A program made the translations under genes and the position numbers. A model generated the notes under the pieces. That model was not told the DNA's origin and did no database searches. It saw only the letters and a program-made list of their open reading frames with translations. A stretch of DNA of 64,000 nucleotides from Bacillus spizizenii TU-B-10. Lineage in GTDB: Bacteria; Bacillota; Bacilli; Bacillales; Bacillaceae. The stretch is taken from contig NC_016047.1 in NCBI RefSeq assembly GCF_000227465.1, positions 2,336,857 to 2,400,856 of the forward strand, read 5' to 3'. Positions 39,205 to 48,917 of the stretch are shown here, piece after piece; within the stretch, counting starts at the first letter, position 1; every line of letters begins with the position of its first letter.

Positions 39205-39329
39205 CCTATCCACCCACATTCTTCCTGACAAAAATCGTTGATTTGCTCTCTTTATTTTAACAGATTTTAAACAGAAATCGACGTTTAAAGTCATCATTAA
39301 GGGGGATGTTATGTAGATAACCCCTTATG

Positions 39330-39344
39330 TGATAAGCATTCTCA
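39330..39344 (+). promoter_or_regulatory. Fur-box-like sequence upstream of fer
   Basis: TGATAAGCATTCTCA matches the Bacillus Fur 7-1-7 consensus TGATAATnATTATCA at 12 of 14 specified positions. It lies 12 bp upstream of the fer -35 box. Just before it, TAAGGGG (39298-39304) and CCCCTTA (39321-39327) form a further inverted repeat. Confidence 0.4.
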
Positions 39345-39356
39345 ATCATTTTTCTG

Positions 39357-39385
39357 TTGAAATGTGGCAGCAACATCATTACAAT
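39357..39385 (+). promoter_or_regulatory. fer sigma-A promoter
   Basis: TTGAAA (39357-39362), 17-bp spacer, TACAAT (39380-39385), about 85 bases upstream of the ferredoxin ATG. Confidence 0.75.
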
Positions 39386-39412
39386 AAGTAAGAGGAATAG
39401 GTGTTAAATTGA

Positions 39413-39718
<306 letters not shown>

Positions 39719-39725
39719 AAGAAAC

Positions 39726-39755
39726 AAAAAAAGCTCCCCTGCGGGAGCTTTTTTA
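39726..39755. terminator. Bidirectional terminator between fer and fmnP
   Basis: Twelve-bp stem AAAAAAGCTCCC/GGGAGCTTTTTT with a 4-nt loop; U-runs on both strands serve the two converging genes. Confidence 0.92.
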
Positions 39756-39756
39756 T

Positions 39757-40326
39757 TTAATGGATATGTGCGCGCTGCTGTTCAATCCATGGCTTAAGCT
39801 TGATGAAGATAAGTGAGAATACAATCGTAATCACAATGCCTTTTATGATGTTAAAAGGTAGGATACCAGCGACGACCGCTGTTTTCAGCGCGCTGTCAGA
39901 TAATGCCGGCGAATGTAAAAACCACGTGTATGCCGGGAGAATCAGAACATAATTTAAAATACTCATCAAAATGGTCATTGCAGCTGTGCCTAGAAGCAGG
40001 CTGACAGCCAAGCCCTTTGCTGAGTTCAGTTTCTTAAATAAGAAAGCAGTCGGCAATATAAAGAGTGTTCCTGCGATAAAATTCGCAATTTGCCCTACAG
40101 GAACTCCGGCCATGCTACCCTGAATGATATATTGAAGAACGTTTTTTATCGCTTCTACGGCAATACCCGCCAAAGGTCCGTAAATCAGAATGGCAATAAT
40201 AGCGGGCACGTCGCTAAAATCAATTTTTAAATAATCCGGAAGACCCGGAAACGGGAAATTCAACAGCATCAAAACAAATGCAATGCTGCTCAGCATACTG
40301 ATCACAACTAATTTTTTTACTTTCAC
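39757..40326 (-). CDS. fmnP: Riboflavin ECF transporter substrate-binding protein FmnP (RibU)
   Basis: Integral membrane S-component (189 residues, about six hydrophobic helices) that binds riboflavin and works with a shared ECF energising module encoded elsewhere. NFPFPGLPDYLKIDFSDVPAIIA is the conserved RibU segment. I chose the GTG at 40326 behind AAGGAGAG; the 20 upstream in-frame codons fall in the leader. It is under the FMN riboswitch at 40483-40609. Also called ypaA. Confidence 0.95.
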   Translation of the reverse strand: MKVKKLVVISMLSSIAFVLMLLNFPFPGLPDYLKIDFSDVPAIIAILIYGPLAGIAVEAIKNVLQYIIQGSMAGVPVGQIANFIAGTLFILPTAFLFKKLNSAKGLAVSLLLGTAAMTILMSILNYVLILPAYTWFLHSPALSDSALKTAVVAGILPFNIIKGIVITIVFSLIFIKLKPWIEQQRAHIH

Positions 40327-40386
40327 TTCACTCTCTCCTTTTCGATCACATCTTACTCGAAAACGGAAAGGTTCTTTTCCAGCCAA

Positions 40387-40419
40387 TAAAAAAACCGCTT
40401 CATGTATAAAAGCGGGGTT
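40387..40419 (-). terminator. Riboswitch-controlled terminator of fmnP
   Basis: CCGCTT/AAGCGG stem extended by A-U pairs, then a run of seven Us, located between the RFN element and fmnP. A second AT-rich hairpin (GCGTTTTG...AAAACG, about 40444-40472) in between may be the antiterminator. Confidence 0.75.
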
Positions 40420-40482
40420 TCGAAAATTAGGCTAGGCAAAGAAACGTTTTAAAATACAATTTCAAAACGCTTATGAACCTCC

Positions 40483-40609
40483 ATCTTCTCCCATCCAGAC
40501 TGTACTGTCGGCTCCGGAATCTCACCGAATCCTGCTGTAAAAACAGCTCGCGGGCTTAGAGCAATTGGCTCATCACCGCCGGTAGGGAATTTCACCCTGC
40601 CCCGAAGAT
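40483..40609 (-). promoter_or_regulatory. FMN riboswitch (RFN element) of fmnP
   Basis: Minus strand. Closing helix ATCTTC/GAAGAT (40604-40609 with 40483-40488); the conserved core blocks GGGGCAGGGTGAAATTCC, CCGGCGGTGATGAGCC and GTCTGGATGGGAGAAGATGG are present. With FMN bound, the downstream terminator should form and stop riboflavin import. Confidence 0.95.
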
Positions 40610-40630
40610 TGATCATATGAATTTAGTTCC

Positions 40631-40659
40631 ATTATAAACGATAACTGGTTGGCTGTATA
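40631..40659 (-). promoter_or_regulatory. fmnP promoter
   Basis: TATACA (40659-40654), 17-bp spacer, TATAAT (40636-40631), directly before the RFN element. Confidence 0.6.
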
Positions 40660-40750
40660 GAGAATTGCTTCAAATTATATATAATACCTGAAAGCTATAA
40701 AAACATTGATTTTTAAGCTTTCCTTTTATCCTTTACTGCGTCAATACACG

Positions 40751-40779
40751 TTGACACTCTATTGAGAATATGTTAAATT
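40751..40779 (+). promoter_or_regulatory. serA sigma-A promoter
   Basis: TTGACA (40751-40756), 17-bp spacer, TAAATT (40774-40779) with an upstream TGT extended -10. Confidence 0.7.
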
Positions 40780-40819
40780 ATCAGATATTTAGTTTGTCAA
40801 TTTAGGAGGAAATCTAACG

Positions 40820-42397
40820 ATGTTTCGAGTATTGGTCTCAGACAAAATGAGCAACGACGGCTTACAGCCACTTATTGAATCAGACTTTATTGAAATTGTT
40901 CAAAAAAACGCAGCAGATGCAGAAGATGAATTACATACTTTTGATGCTCTTTTGGTGCGAAGTGCGACAAAAGTAACAGAAGACCTTTTCAAAAAAATGA
41001 CTTCTTTAAAAATTGTCGGAAGAGCCGGTGTCGGTGTAGATAATATCGATATTGACGAGGCGACTAAACACGGAGTAATCGTGATTAACGCTCCAAACGG
41101 CAACACCATTTCGACAGCTGAGCATACATTTGCGATGATCTCTTCTTTAATGAGACACATTCCTCAGGCTAATATTTCAGTAAAATCCAGAGAGTGGAAC
41201 CGCACAGCTTACGTCGGTTCAGAGCTTTATGGAAAAACGCTTGGGATTGTCGGATTAGGCCGAATCGGAAGCGAAATTGCACAGCGTGCGAGAGCGTTCG
41301 GTATGACCGTTCACGTTTTTGATCCTTTCCTAACTGAAGAAAGAGCGAAAAAAATCGGCGTAAACAGCCGTTCATTTGAAGAAGTGCTTGAAAGCGCGGA
41401 TATTATTACCGTTCACACGCCTTTAACAAAAGAAACAAAAGGCTTATTGAACAAAGAAACGATTGCAAAAACGAAAAAAGGTGTTCGCTTAATTAACTGT
41501 GCGCGAGGCGGTATTATCGATGAAGCAGCGCTTCTCGAAGCTTTGGAAAGCGGACATGTTGCCGGTGCAGCGCTTGACGTTTTTGAAGTTGAACCGCCAG
41601 TAGACAATAAACTAGTTGATCATCCATTAGTCATTGCGACTCCTCACTTGGGAGCATCGACGAAAGAAGCTCAGCTGAATGTCGCGGCTCAAGTATCAGA
41701 AGAAGTTCTACAGTTCGCAAAAGGTCTACCTGTCATGTCAGCTATCAACCTGCCTGCCATGACAAAAGATGAATTCGCTAAAATTAAGCCTTACCATCAA
41801 ATCGCAGGAAAAATTGGCAGCCTAGTATCCCAATGCATGAAAGAGCCGGTACAGGATGTTGCCATTCAATACGAAGGCACAATTGCCAAACTTGAAACAT
41901 CGTTCATTACAAAAAGTCTTCTGTCAGGCTTTTTAAAACCGCGCGTGGACTCAACTGTTAACGAAGTCAATGCCGGGGGTGTCGCAAAAGAACGCGGCAT
42001 CAGCTTCAGTGAAAAAATTTCCTCTTCTGAATCTGGATACGATAACTGCATCAGCGTAAAAGTGACAGGAGACCGCAGCACCTTTACTGTAACGGCTACG
42101 TATATTCCTCATTTCGGAGAACGTATTGTCGAGATCAACGGATTTAATATCGATTTTTATCCGACGGGTCACCTTGTATATATCCAGCACCAGGATACAA
42201 CAGGTGTCATCGGCCGAGTAGGACGTATTCTCGGAGATAACGATATTAACATTGCAACCATGCAGGTTGGCCGTAAAGAAAAAGGCGGAGAAGCCATCAT
42301 GATGCTTTCCTTTGACAGACATCTTGAAGATAAAATTGTGAAAGAACTAACAGATGTTCCTGATATTGTGTCTGTGAAGCTCATTGATCTTCCATAA
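40820..42397 (+). CDS. serA: D-3-phosphoglycerate dehydrogenase SerA
   Basis: First step of serine synthesis, NAD-dependent; 525 residues, the long form. The order is an N-terminal catalytic/NAD domain (GLGRIGSEIAQRA about 148-160; the ELEPP-type active site appears as FEVEPP), an intervening domain (about 315-450) and a C-terminal ACT domain (about 452-524, YIQHQDTTGVIGRVGRILGDNDINIATMQ) that senses serine. Start at 40820 follows AGGAGG. Convergent with aroC and sharing a terminator. Confidence 0.97.
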   Translation: MFRVLVSDKMSNDGLQPLIESDFIEIVQKNAADAEDELHTFDALLVRSATKVTEDLFKKMTSLKIVGRAGVGVDNIDIDEATKHGVIVINAPNGNTISTAEHTFAMISSLMRHIPQANISVKSREWNRTAYVGSELYGKTLGIVGLGRIGSEIAQRARAFGMTVHVFDPFLTEERAKKIGVNSRSFEEVLESADIITVHTPLTKETKGLLNKETIAKTKKGVRLINCARGGIIDEAALLEALESGHVAGAALDVFEVEPPVDNKLVDHPLVIATPHLGASTKEAQLNVAAQVSEEVLQFAKGLPVMSAINLPAMTKDEFAKIKPYHQIAGKIGSLVSQCMKEPVQDVAIQYEGTIAKLETSFITKSLLSGFLKPRVDSTVNEVNAGGVAKERGISFSEKISSSESGYDNCISVKVTGDRSTFTVTATYIPHFGERIVEINGFNIDFYPTGHLVYIQHQDTTGVIGRVGRILGDNDINIATMQVGRKEKGGEAIMMLSFDRHLEDKIVKELTDVPDIVSVKLIDLP

Positions 42398-42401
42398 TCC
42401 C

Positions 42402-42436
42402 AAAAAACTCAAGCTTTATAAGCTTGAGTTTTTTTA
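42402..42436. terminator. Bidirectional terminator between serA and aroC
   Basis: Stem AAAACTCAAGCTT/AAGCTTGAGTTTT with a 3-nt loop, U-runs on both strands. Confidence 0.92.
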
Positions 42437-42441
42437 TTGTT

Positions 42442-43209
42442 CTATTTTCGTGTGTTTTTATGCAAAATCTCTAAGACATTCCTCAGCTCAGAAACAGGTA
42501 TTTGACCAGGTGCCGATGCCTCTTCTCCCGCGCCAAAAGTGCAAGCTGATCCAAAAACCTCACCGCTCAGCCTGCTGATCAGCCCTGCATCAGCCATTGA
42601 CATTGTAATAATCGGACGGTCTGCATATACTGTTTTCATTGTATACGTCGCATCAAGCAGCGTTAAGAGATCTCCTGTATCATTCGGCATGACAGCCATT
42701 TTTGGAATATGCGCCCCTAAATCCTGCATTTTCCGAAGTCTTGAAAGAATCTCATCTTTCGCAGGCGTTTTCTCAAAATCATGATTTGATATCACCACAT
42801 AGACATTGTTTTCTTCCGCCAGTGATACTAACGCTTTGACATTTTCATCTCCTGAAAATAATTCAATGTCAATAAGATCGATGTCTTTTGTTTGGACTGC
42901 CGCTTCCAGCAAAGCAATGTATGAGCTTTCATCCATTTCCATGCTCCCGCCCTCTTTATGAGTTCTGAATGTGAATAGAAACAGCTTGTCCGCTAAAGAC
43001 ACCCGAAGCTTAGAAATCATCTTTGTGACGGCTTCTCTGTCATTTGCTTTTTCAAATACGTCGACTCGCCACTCTACAATGTCCGGATTGAGTAATTTTA
43101 CAGCTTCTGCTTCGTTCAAAATTTGTTTTTCCGTTTTTCCCATCAGCGGAACGATGATTTTCGGCATCCCTTCTCCGATGGAAACTCCTTTGATTGTTAA
43201 CACGTTCAC
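42442..43209 (-). CDS. aroC: Type I 3-dehydroquinate dehydratase AroC
   Basis: Third step of the shikimate pathway, dehydrating 3-dehydroquinate through a Schiff base; 255 residues. Lys170 (IPKMAVMP) and His143 (SNHDF) are the catalytic pair, and EWRVD near the start binds substrate. In B. subtilis this enzyme is named AroC, whereas enterics call it AroD. I chose the GTG at 43209, ten bases after AAAGGA; a TTG at 43218 overlaps that site. It is far from the aroFBH cluster but in the same window. Confidence 0.94.
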   Translation of the reverse strand: MNVLTIKGVSIGEGMPKIIVPLMGKTEKQILNEAEAVKLLNPDIVEWRVDVFEKANDREAVTKMISKLRVSLADKLFLFTFRTHKEGGSMEMDESSYIALLEAAVQTKDIDLIDIELFSGDENVKALVSLAEENNVYVVISNHDFEKTPAKDEILSRLRKMQDLGAHIPKMAVMPNDTGDLLTLLDATYTMKTVYADRPIITMSMADAGLISRLSGEVFGSACTFGAGEEASAPGQIPVSELRNVLEILHKNTRK

Positions 43210-43295
43210 TTGTCTCAAATCCTTTCAATCGTTACCTTGTTTTATTATACACGCACAACTATTTTTTTGAAAATTTCTATTATATGAATCACAAC

Positions 43296-43324
43296 TAAAA
43301 AAGAGCCTGAAAAGGCCCTTTTTT
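43296..43324 (-). terminator. sigX-rsiX terminator
   Basis: AAAAAAGGGCC/GGCTCTTTTTT stem with a 6-nt loop, starting at the rsiX stop codon. Confidence 0.85.
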
Positions 43325-44429
43325 AGTTTAAGGAAATCGGATTTGGAGCAGCTGGTACCGAAATTGCATCTGATACGTCATATCTGCCGATTTTTCTTGT
43401 TCTGGTTTCCGTAAAAGTCACTTCTGTAAAGCCAAACTCTTTAGCTGTTAAAAGAAGTCCCTCAAGCATTAAGATACCGGCAATAGAATCGTCAACTTCT
43501 GAGTCTTTTGAGAAACGGATATATAAGTGTTTCTGTTTCTTCGTTACAGATTGGACTGCACCCGCTTGAATTAGAGGTGTTGTCTCTTTTTGGCTGCTCG
43601 ATTCCATATCCTTAATCGCTTCTTTTACTGTATCAAATGTTTTGTCTGACGGAACGAGAAAGTCTTGTCCTTGTTTATTTTGGTACAAGTAATAGGCTCT
43701 TTTCGACTGTTTTGGAATACGGATTTCCGTGTAAGTTCCATATGAGCCAATGATTGCACCGCCCTCATTTTGATCCGATAAAAATTTGACTTTTTCATAA
43801 GGACTCCATTTTAAGGATTCTTTCAACATTTTTTTTAACAGTGTATCATCTTTTACTGAAAAAGCCTCAATGGGCTGATGGACTCGTATACTTAATTCCT
43901 TTTGCCTTTGATTTTCCTTTACCTCCACTTCATCTATGAAGGAGGGGATCGTAATGGCATGATCAAGGATACCCAGTTCACCACTTTCAAACAGCATATC
44001 CTGTATCGTTTGGTCTGCGTTTGTTTTTTTGATGCTGATGGGTATAATTGCAGATGTTTCGGCATCAGCAATCGCTACAGTGATGTAATTGTTCTGTTCC
44101 TTTTCAGGAACAACAAATGAAGTCTGATCCAGGGATGAAGCAGCTTTTGGGCTGTCTGCTGTCTCAGTTTTCGTTACAGCGTTCTCTTGGGACGCTTCTT
44201 TTTGTTGAGGCTGTGCCTGGTCAAAGAAATGAGGAGAAATAATGAAGGCGATAAAAACCGCAATTGCAGCGGCACACGCGGGGCCAATCCACCTAACAGC
44301 GGGCTTTTTTTTGCTTTTTGCCATCGTCAGCCGCTTGTAAATATCCTGAGGCGAACGATGGTCTTTAACTGCCGGAAGTTGACTTAACAACTCCTTTATC
44401 TGTTCTTCGTTCCATTCTGACTTCATCAT
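43323..44429 (-). CDS. rsiX: Anti-sigma-X factor RsiX
   Basis: Membrane-bound anti-sigma factor of SigX, 368 residues. The N-terminal 45 residues are cytoplasmic (sigma-binding); a single transmembrane helix is at about 48-66, and the large C-terminal region is extracytoplasmic. ATGATG at 44429 lies behind GAGGAG. It overlaps sigX by 65 bp, an unusually long overlap for a regulator pair and likely to couple their synthesis. Confidence 0.95.
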   Translation of the reverse strand: MMKSEWNEEQIKELLSQLPAVKDHRSPQDIYKRLTMAKSKKKPAVRWIGPACAAAIAVFIAFIISPHFFDQAQPQQKEASQENAVTKTETADSPKAASSLDQTSFVVPEKEQNNYITVAIADAETSAIIPISIKKTNADQTIQDMLFESGELGILDHAITIPSFIDEVEVKENQRQKELSIRVHQPIEAFSVKDDTLLKKMLKESLKWSPYEKVKFLSDQNEGGAIIGSYGTYTEIRIPKQSKRAYYLYQNKQGQDFLVPSDKTFDTVKEAIKDMESSSQKETTPLIQAGAVQSVTKKQKHLYIRFSKDSEVDDSIAGILMLEGLLLTAKEFGFTEVTFTETRTRKIGRYDVSDAISVPAAPNPISLN

Positions 44430-44949
44430 CCATTAGCTCCTCCCTCAAAAGCTCCATATGTTTCCGAAGTACTTTGAGCCCTCTGTGTTGGGTCGTTTTG
44501 ACTTTGCTTTCCGAGAAGCGCAGAGCATTGGCTGTTTCCTGAATTGAATATCCCTGAATAAACCGCAAGATAATCACAGCTCTTTGATCGATCGTGCATT
44601 GATCAAGCGCAGCATAAATTTCCCGAACATTTTCATGTTGAACCGCAAGTTCGTCCGGAAGCAATTGCTGATCTCTGACATCTTGTGTATCCCAATCAAA
44701 TGTGCCGAGTATACGCTGTCTGATCGTCTGCTGTTTACGGAACCAGTCTATCGCAACATGGCGCGCGATCGACAAAAGCCATGTTTTTTCACTGCTTCTT
44801 CCTTCAAACGTATGATAAGAATTTAATACCCGGATATAAACCTCCTGAAGAAGATCTTCTGCCTGGCTTTTATCCTTTACCATATAAAATAAAAATTGGT
44901 ACAAATCTTGATGATATGTGTCATATAACAATTGAAAGGTTTCTTCCAT
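44365..44949 (-). CDS. sigX: ECF sigma factor SigX
   Basis: Extracytoplasmic-function sigma factor, 194 residues. Region 2 (about 6-75, DLLQEVYIRVLNSYHTFEG, WLLSIARHVAIDWFRK) and region 4 (about 110-165, RAVIILRFIQGYSIQETANALRFSESKVKTTQHRGLKVLRK) are clear. It controls cell envelope genes such as dlt and pssA. The gene is preceded by its own sigma-X promoter and followed by rsiX. Confidence 0.96.
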   Translation of the reverse strand: MEETFQLLYDTYHQDLYQFLFYMVKDKSQAEDLLQEVYIRVLNSYHTFEGRSSEKTWLLSIARHVAIDWFRKQQTIRQRILGTFDWDTQDVRDQQLLPDELAVQHENVREIYAALDQCTIDQRAVIILRFIQGYSIQETANALRFSESKVKTTQHRGLKVLRKHMELLREELMDDEVRMERRTDKGVVKSTSGS

Positions 44950-44974
44950 TTGAAACCCCTCCGTTCACTTTTTT

Positions 44975-45001
44975 GTCGTATTAATAGCTTGAAAAGTTAC
45001 A
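44975..45001 (-). promoter_or_regulatory. sigX autoregulatory sigma-X promoter
   Basis: TGTAAC (45001-44996), 17-bp spacer, CGAC (44978-44975). This is the ECF-type sequence recognised by SigX, 25 bases before the sigX start. Confidence 0.85.
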
Positions 45002-45081
45002 TTACAACTATATTACGAGAAACTGGAATTTGGAAGGGAATTTATATTAACATATCCTTAAATTTTATTAATGTTGGCTTT

Positions 45082-45113
45082 TAAAAAAACACCCGCTCGA
45101 TTAGCGGGTGTTT
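45082..45113 (-). terminator. resABCDE operon terminator
   Basis: Eleven-bp stem AAACACCCGCT/AGCGGGTGTTT with a 5-nt loop and U-run, 40 bp past the resE stop. Confidence 0.92.
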
Positions 45114-45152
45114 CTTATGGAACAAGATTCTTCGGCAAATTCAGACTCGATT

Positions 45153-46922
45153 TTATGGTTTTGTCGGAATATAAAATGTAAATGTCGTTCCTTTATCCAT
45201 TCGACTGTGCACCGTAATCGATCCGTTGTGGGCTTCCACGATATTTTTAACGATAGCCAGCCCAAGCCCGGTTCCTGCTCTGCCTCTTGTTCGCGCTTTA
45301 TCTGCTTTATAGAACCGCTCAAAGATAAATGGCAGATCTTCTTCCGGAATGCCGGATCCAGAGTCTTTGATATCAATTTTCAATCCATCCTTCACAGAAT
45401 GGACTGCAATGGAAACACTGCCGCCGGATGAAGTATGCCGCAGCGCGTTATCGATCAAGTTGGTAAATACCTGTTCCATCTTGTCCTCATCAAACATAAA
45501 TTCCTCTTCTGTGAGAGAAATGTCTTGATGTAAACTTATATTTTTTTCTTTAGCAACACCGGAAAACTTCCGAATGATCTTCTCTAAAAATTCATTGACA
45601 TTGATTTTTTCATAATGCAAGCCTGTATGGCCTGATTCCATTCGGGCTAAATCAAGCAAATCATTGACTAGACGGCCCATTCGCAACGATTCGTCATAAA
45701 TGATTTGAGCAATTTCTTTCCGATCTTCTTCGGAGCTTGCAATGTCATCGACAATTGCTTCACTGTATCCCTGGAGCATAGAGATCGGTGTTCTCAACTC
45801 ATGGCTGACATTTGCGATAAAGTCCTCACGCAGCTTATCTAGGCGGCGTTCTTCAGTCATGTCGCGCAGCACGGCAACCGCCCCTCTGACATGCGATTCC
45901 GCATAAAGCGGCGACATCAAGAGCACCCATGATCTGCCTTGCAGTGTCATCTCAATCATTTGTTCTTTTTCAGTGCTGACAGCGTTTTGAAACAGCTCTT
46001 TTGCTTCAGGCGGAAGGTTATCGCCTTCTTTGATATTCATATTCTGCTCATAATACCAAGCCTGAAGAAAACGTTCAGCCGGAGGGTTTGTCACAAGAAT
46101 TGTACCGTCGATATTAATGGTAATGACCCCGTCAGCCATACTGCTCAAAATGTTAGATAGCTGCTCTTTTTCTTGATTGAGCGCATTAATATGAAAGTTA
46201 AGCTGCCGGCCCATTTGATTAAAAGCGGTTGCCAGTTCACCGATTTCATCCTGGGTTAAAATCGGGATTTTTGTATCGAACTTGCCCTTCGCCAAATCCT
46301 GTGCGCCTTCTCTCATTTTTCGGAGCGGATACGTGACCCTGCTTGATAAGAAGAAAGCGAAAAACGTGGTCAGTACAATCGCAATCCCCGCGGCCAGGAA
46401 AATATAGCGGGTCGTGTGTTTTGTTGTATCTTTAACGGCAAGCAAAGACTGAGATAAAAAGACCATGCCTTTCTTTCCGTCTTTTTCATACGGGACACCT
46501 ACAATCAGACGTTCATTATCCGTGTCTGTATCGCTCAACCCCGTTCGTTTGCTTACTTTTTTATGGTCTTGGAGAGCTTTATTTAAGTCTTTGTCATGCT
46601 GTATTTGTTCAACCGTAATGGACGACAGGCGATTTTTATCATTCGGAGAATACCAGTACTTTTTCTCATCCTGAATAATGGCAATGCTTGTTAAGTTATC
46701 AGCGAGCTCCCAAGTGATTGATCTTGCCAGTGCCTGATCCTCGTGATTTTCTAGGATGACAGCAACTTTATTCGCAAGCTGTGTTAAATCATTCTCGGCT
46801 TCTTCCACGTGATAATTCTCAATAAATTCCAGCAAAAGAACCGTTAAAATGAACAATACGATCAAGACAAGTGAAAGGATCGTAAACCACAGCTTGCCTA
46901 CTACGCTTTTCCAAAATTTCAT
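45153..46922 (-). CDS. resE: Sensor histidine kinase ResE
   Basis: Membrane sensor (589 residues) for oxygen limitation and nitric oxide. Two transmembrane helices (about 11-32 and 171-192) enclose an extracytoplasmic domain. HAMP (about 195-245), PAS (about 255-355), the H-box NVSHELRTP with His374, and the ATPase domain with [18 protein letters not shown] and [12 protein letters not shown] follow. It overlaps resD by 4 bp. Confidence 0.96.
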   Translation of the reverse strand: MKFWKSVVGKLWFTILSLVLIVLFILTVLLLEFIENYHVEEAENDLTQLANKVAVILENHEDQALARSITWELADNLTSIAIIQDEKKYWYSPNDKNRLSSITVEQIQHDKDLNKALQDHKKVSKRTGLSDTDTDNERLIVGVPYEKDGKKGMVFLSQSLLAVKDTTKHTTRYIFLAAGIAIVLTTFFAFFLSSRVTYPLRKMREGAQDLAKGKFDTKIPILTQDEIGELATAFNQMGRQLNFHINALNQEKEQLSNILSSMADGVITINIDGTILVTNPPAERFLQAWYYEQNMNIKEGDNLPPEAKELFQNAVSTEKEQMIEMTLQGRSWVLLMSPLYAESHVRGAVAVLRDMTEERRLDKLREDFIANVSHELRTPISMLQGYSEAIVDDIASSEEDRKEIAQIIYDESLRMGRLVNDLLDLARMESGHTGLHYEKINVNEFLEKIIRKFSGVAKEKNISLHQDISLTEEEFMFDEDKMEQVFTNLIDNALRHTSSGGSVSIAVHSVKDGLKIDIKDSGSGIPEEDLPFIFERFYKADKARTRGRAGTGLGLAIVKNIVEAHNGSITVHSRMDKGTTFTFYIPTKP

Positions 46923-47641
46923 TCAGTGCCTACCTCGAATTTATAGCCCACGCCCCATACGGTGACAATTTTTTTCGCAGCTTCCGGAGATACCTTGTTC
47001 AGCTTCTCTCTCAGGCGTTTGACGTGAGTGTCTACTGTCCGCAGATCACCAAAAAACTCATATTGCCACACTTCTTTCAGAAGCTTTTCCCGATCATACA
47101 CTTTGTCAGGTGTTTTTGCTAAGAAGTATAGGAGCTCATACTCTTTCGGCGTCAGGCTTACTTCTGTTCCATCAGCCGTTACGCGATGGGCATCATGGTC
47201 AATGGACAGATGTGAAAACACAAGCACATTTTTCGTCGGTGTATTGGCATTCAAATAAGAGGTTTGGGATGCTCTTCTCAAAAGGGCTTTTACCCGCAGC
47301 ACGACTTCTCTCGGGCTGAACGGCTTGACAATATAATCATCTGTTCCCGCTTCAAATCCCTGCACCCGGTTTGCTTCTTCTCCTTTTGCAGTCAGCATGA
47401 TGATTGGTGTCGCTTTTTTTTCCCGAACTTGCCGGCACACTTCAATTCCGTCAGTCCCCGGCATCATCAGATCAAGCAAAATTAAGTCATAATTGGCTTC
47501 AAGCCCTTTGGCAATGGCTTCATCACCATTTTCCGCTTCGTCTATGACGTAATTTTCACGTTCAAGGTACATTCTTAAAAGGCGGCGAATTCTGGCTTCG
47601 TCATCAACTACTAATATTTTGGTTTCGTTCGTTTGGTCCAT
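46919..47641 (-). CDS. resD: Response regulator ResD
   Basis: OmpR-family regulator, 240 residues. The receiver domain has the phosphorylated Asp57 ([10 protein letters not shown]) and the conserved Thr and Lys; the C-terminal winged helix (about 140-235) ends VWGVGYKFE. ResD-phosphate activates anaerobic respiration genes and the resA promoter. It lies 81 bp after resC, room for a separate resDE promoter, although no strong match was seen. Confidence 0.96.
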   Translation of the reverse strand: MDQTNETKILVVDDEARIRRLLRMYLERENYVIDEAENGDEAIAKGLEANYDLILLDLMMPGTDGIEVCRQVREKKATPIIMLTAKGEEANRVQGFEAGTDDYIVKPFSPREVVLRVKALLRRASQTSYLNANTPTKNVLVFSHLSIDHDAHRVTADGTEVSLTPKEYELLYFLAKTPDKVYDREKLLKEVWQYEFFGDLRTVDTHVKRLREKLNKVSPEAAKKIVTVWGVGYKFEVGTE

Positions 47642-47722
47642 CGTTTTCCCCCTGCTTTCCTTCTGTTACTTTCATTTTATCAAATCATGAGAAAGTTTGA
47701 GAACTGTGTCGCTTTCTAAGGA

Positions 47723-48898
47723 CTATGCATAAGAATGAAGTCCGGCAAGCACTAGATTTACGAATATTAAATTAAACATAATAATAGCAAAACCGATTAC
47801 GGCCAGCCATGCTGACTTCTCACCGTGCCAGCCTCTTGACAGTCTTAAATGCAAGTAAGCGGCATAGAACAAAAACGTGATCAGCGCCCATACTTCCTTC
47901 GGGTCCCAGCCCCAAAATCTGGTCCACGCGAGCTGAGCCCAAATCATCGCAAAGATCAGCGCGCCGAGCGTAAAGATTGGAAACCCGATTGAAACGGCCC
48001 TGTACCCAACCTCATCCACCAGATCAAGATTGACGTTTTTCACCAGCGGATGTAACAGAGCGCTGATTCTTTTTCTGATGATCAGACGAAGCGCGCCATA
48101 CAAAACAAGCCCTGCTCCAAATGACCAAATGACGGTGTTCACCTTTCTGCCTGAGAAAAGGGCAGGCAGCTCAGCAAGCGGCTCCATTCTCCCCTCGGTC
48201 AAAAGCTCCCCCTGATGCGGGCCGACAAGCGCAGGCATTTCGTACACCATCACGCTTTTTTCTTTATTTTTATCCACCCAGTTAAACTCCGCTTCATAGC
48301 CTGCAATACGAAATGCTGATGTGATCGCAATAAAGGCGACAGTTGTGACCAGGATAAACATAATCGCTTCAAGCCAGAACGTTTTTTTGCTTGGTTTTGT
48401 CTGGTCTACATGCTTTAAAAGAAAGATGACACCTGCGACAAAGCTGATGGCAAGTATAGCTTGCCCAAGCGCGGCTGTTGTTACGTGAATATACAGCCAA
48501 TTGCTCTGCAGTGACGGAATTAAGGGTGAGATATCCGTCGGAAACATGCTTGCATAAGCGATCAGCAATAAAGCGATTGACAGCGTAAACAGGCCCAATG
48601 AAGGCAATCTATAGATAAAATATAAAATAATAAACGCCAAAACAAGCATCATGCCAAAGGCGGTGGTGAATTCAAACATATTGCTGACAGGCGCATGGCC
48701 GCTGGCAGCCCACCTAGTGATGAAATATCCCAAGTGGCAGAGAAAACCGATAATAGAAAGAGTGATTCCAATATTGGCCCATCGGTTTGGCTTGCCCTTT
48801 TTATCTTTATTTCCGCGTATGGCCCCGCCGAAAATCGGGACAGCGATTAAATACACAAGAAAGGCCGCATAAAGAAAATTTCCGCTCAGCTCTGCCAT
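47723..48898 (-). CDS. resC: Cytochrome c biogenesis protein ResC (CcsA/CcsB family)
   Basis: Polytopic membrane protein (391 residues, about eight hydrophobic helices) of the system II haem-lyase complex. The haem-handling motif [14 protein letters not shown] (about 335-348) is diagnostic. Together with ResB it moves haem across the membrane and attaches it to apocytochrome c. It starts 19 bp after resB. Confidence 0.95.
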   Translation of the reverse strand: MAELSGNFLYAAFLVYLIAVPIFGGAIRGNKDKKGKPNRWANIGITLSIIGFLCHLGYFITRWAASGHAPVSNMFEFTTAFGMMLVLAFIILYFIYRLPSLGLFTLSIALLLIAYASMFPTDISPLIPSLQSNWLYIHVTTAALGQAILAISFVAGVIFLLKHVDQTKPSKKTFWLEAIMFILVTTVAFIAITSAFRIAGYEAEFNWVDKNKEKSVMVYEMPALVGPHQGELLTEGRMEPLAELPALFSGRKVNTVIWSFGAGLVLYGALRLIIRKRISALLHPLVKNVNLDLVDEVGYRAVSIGFPIFTLGALIFAMIWAQLAWTRFWGWDPKEVWALITFLFYAAYLHLRLSRGWHGEKSAWLAVIGFAIIMFNLIFVNLVLAGLHSYA

Positions 48899-48917
48899 GA
48901 CATCACTCCCTTTTCGC

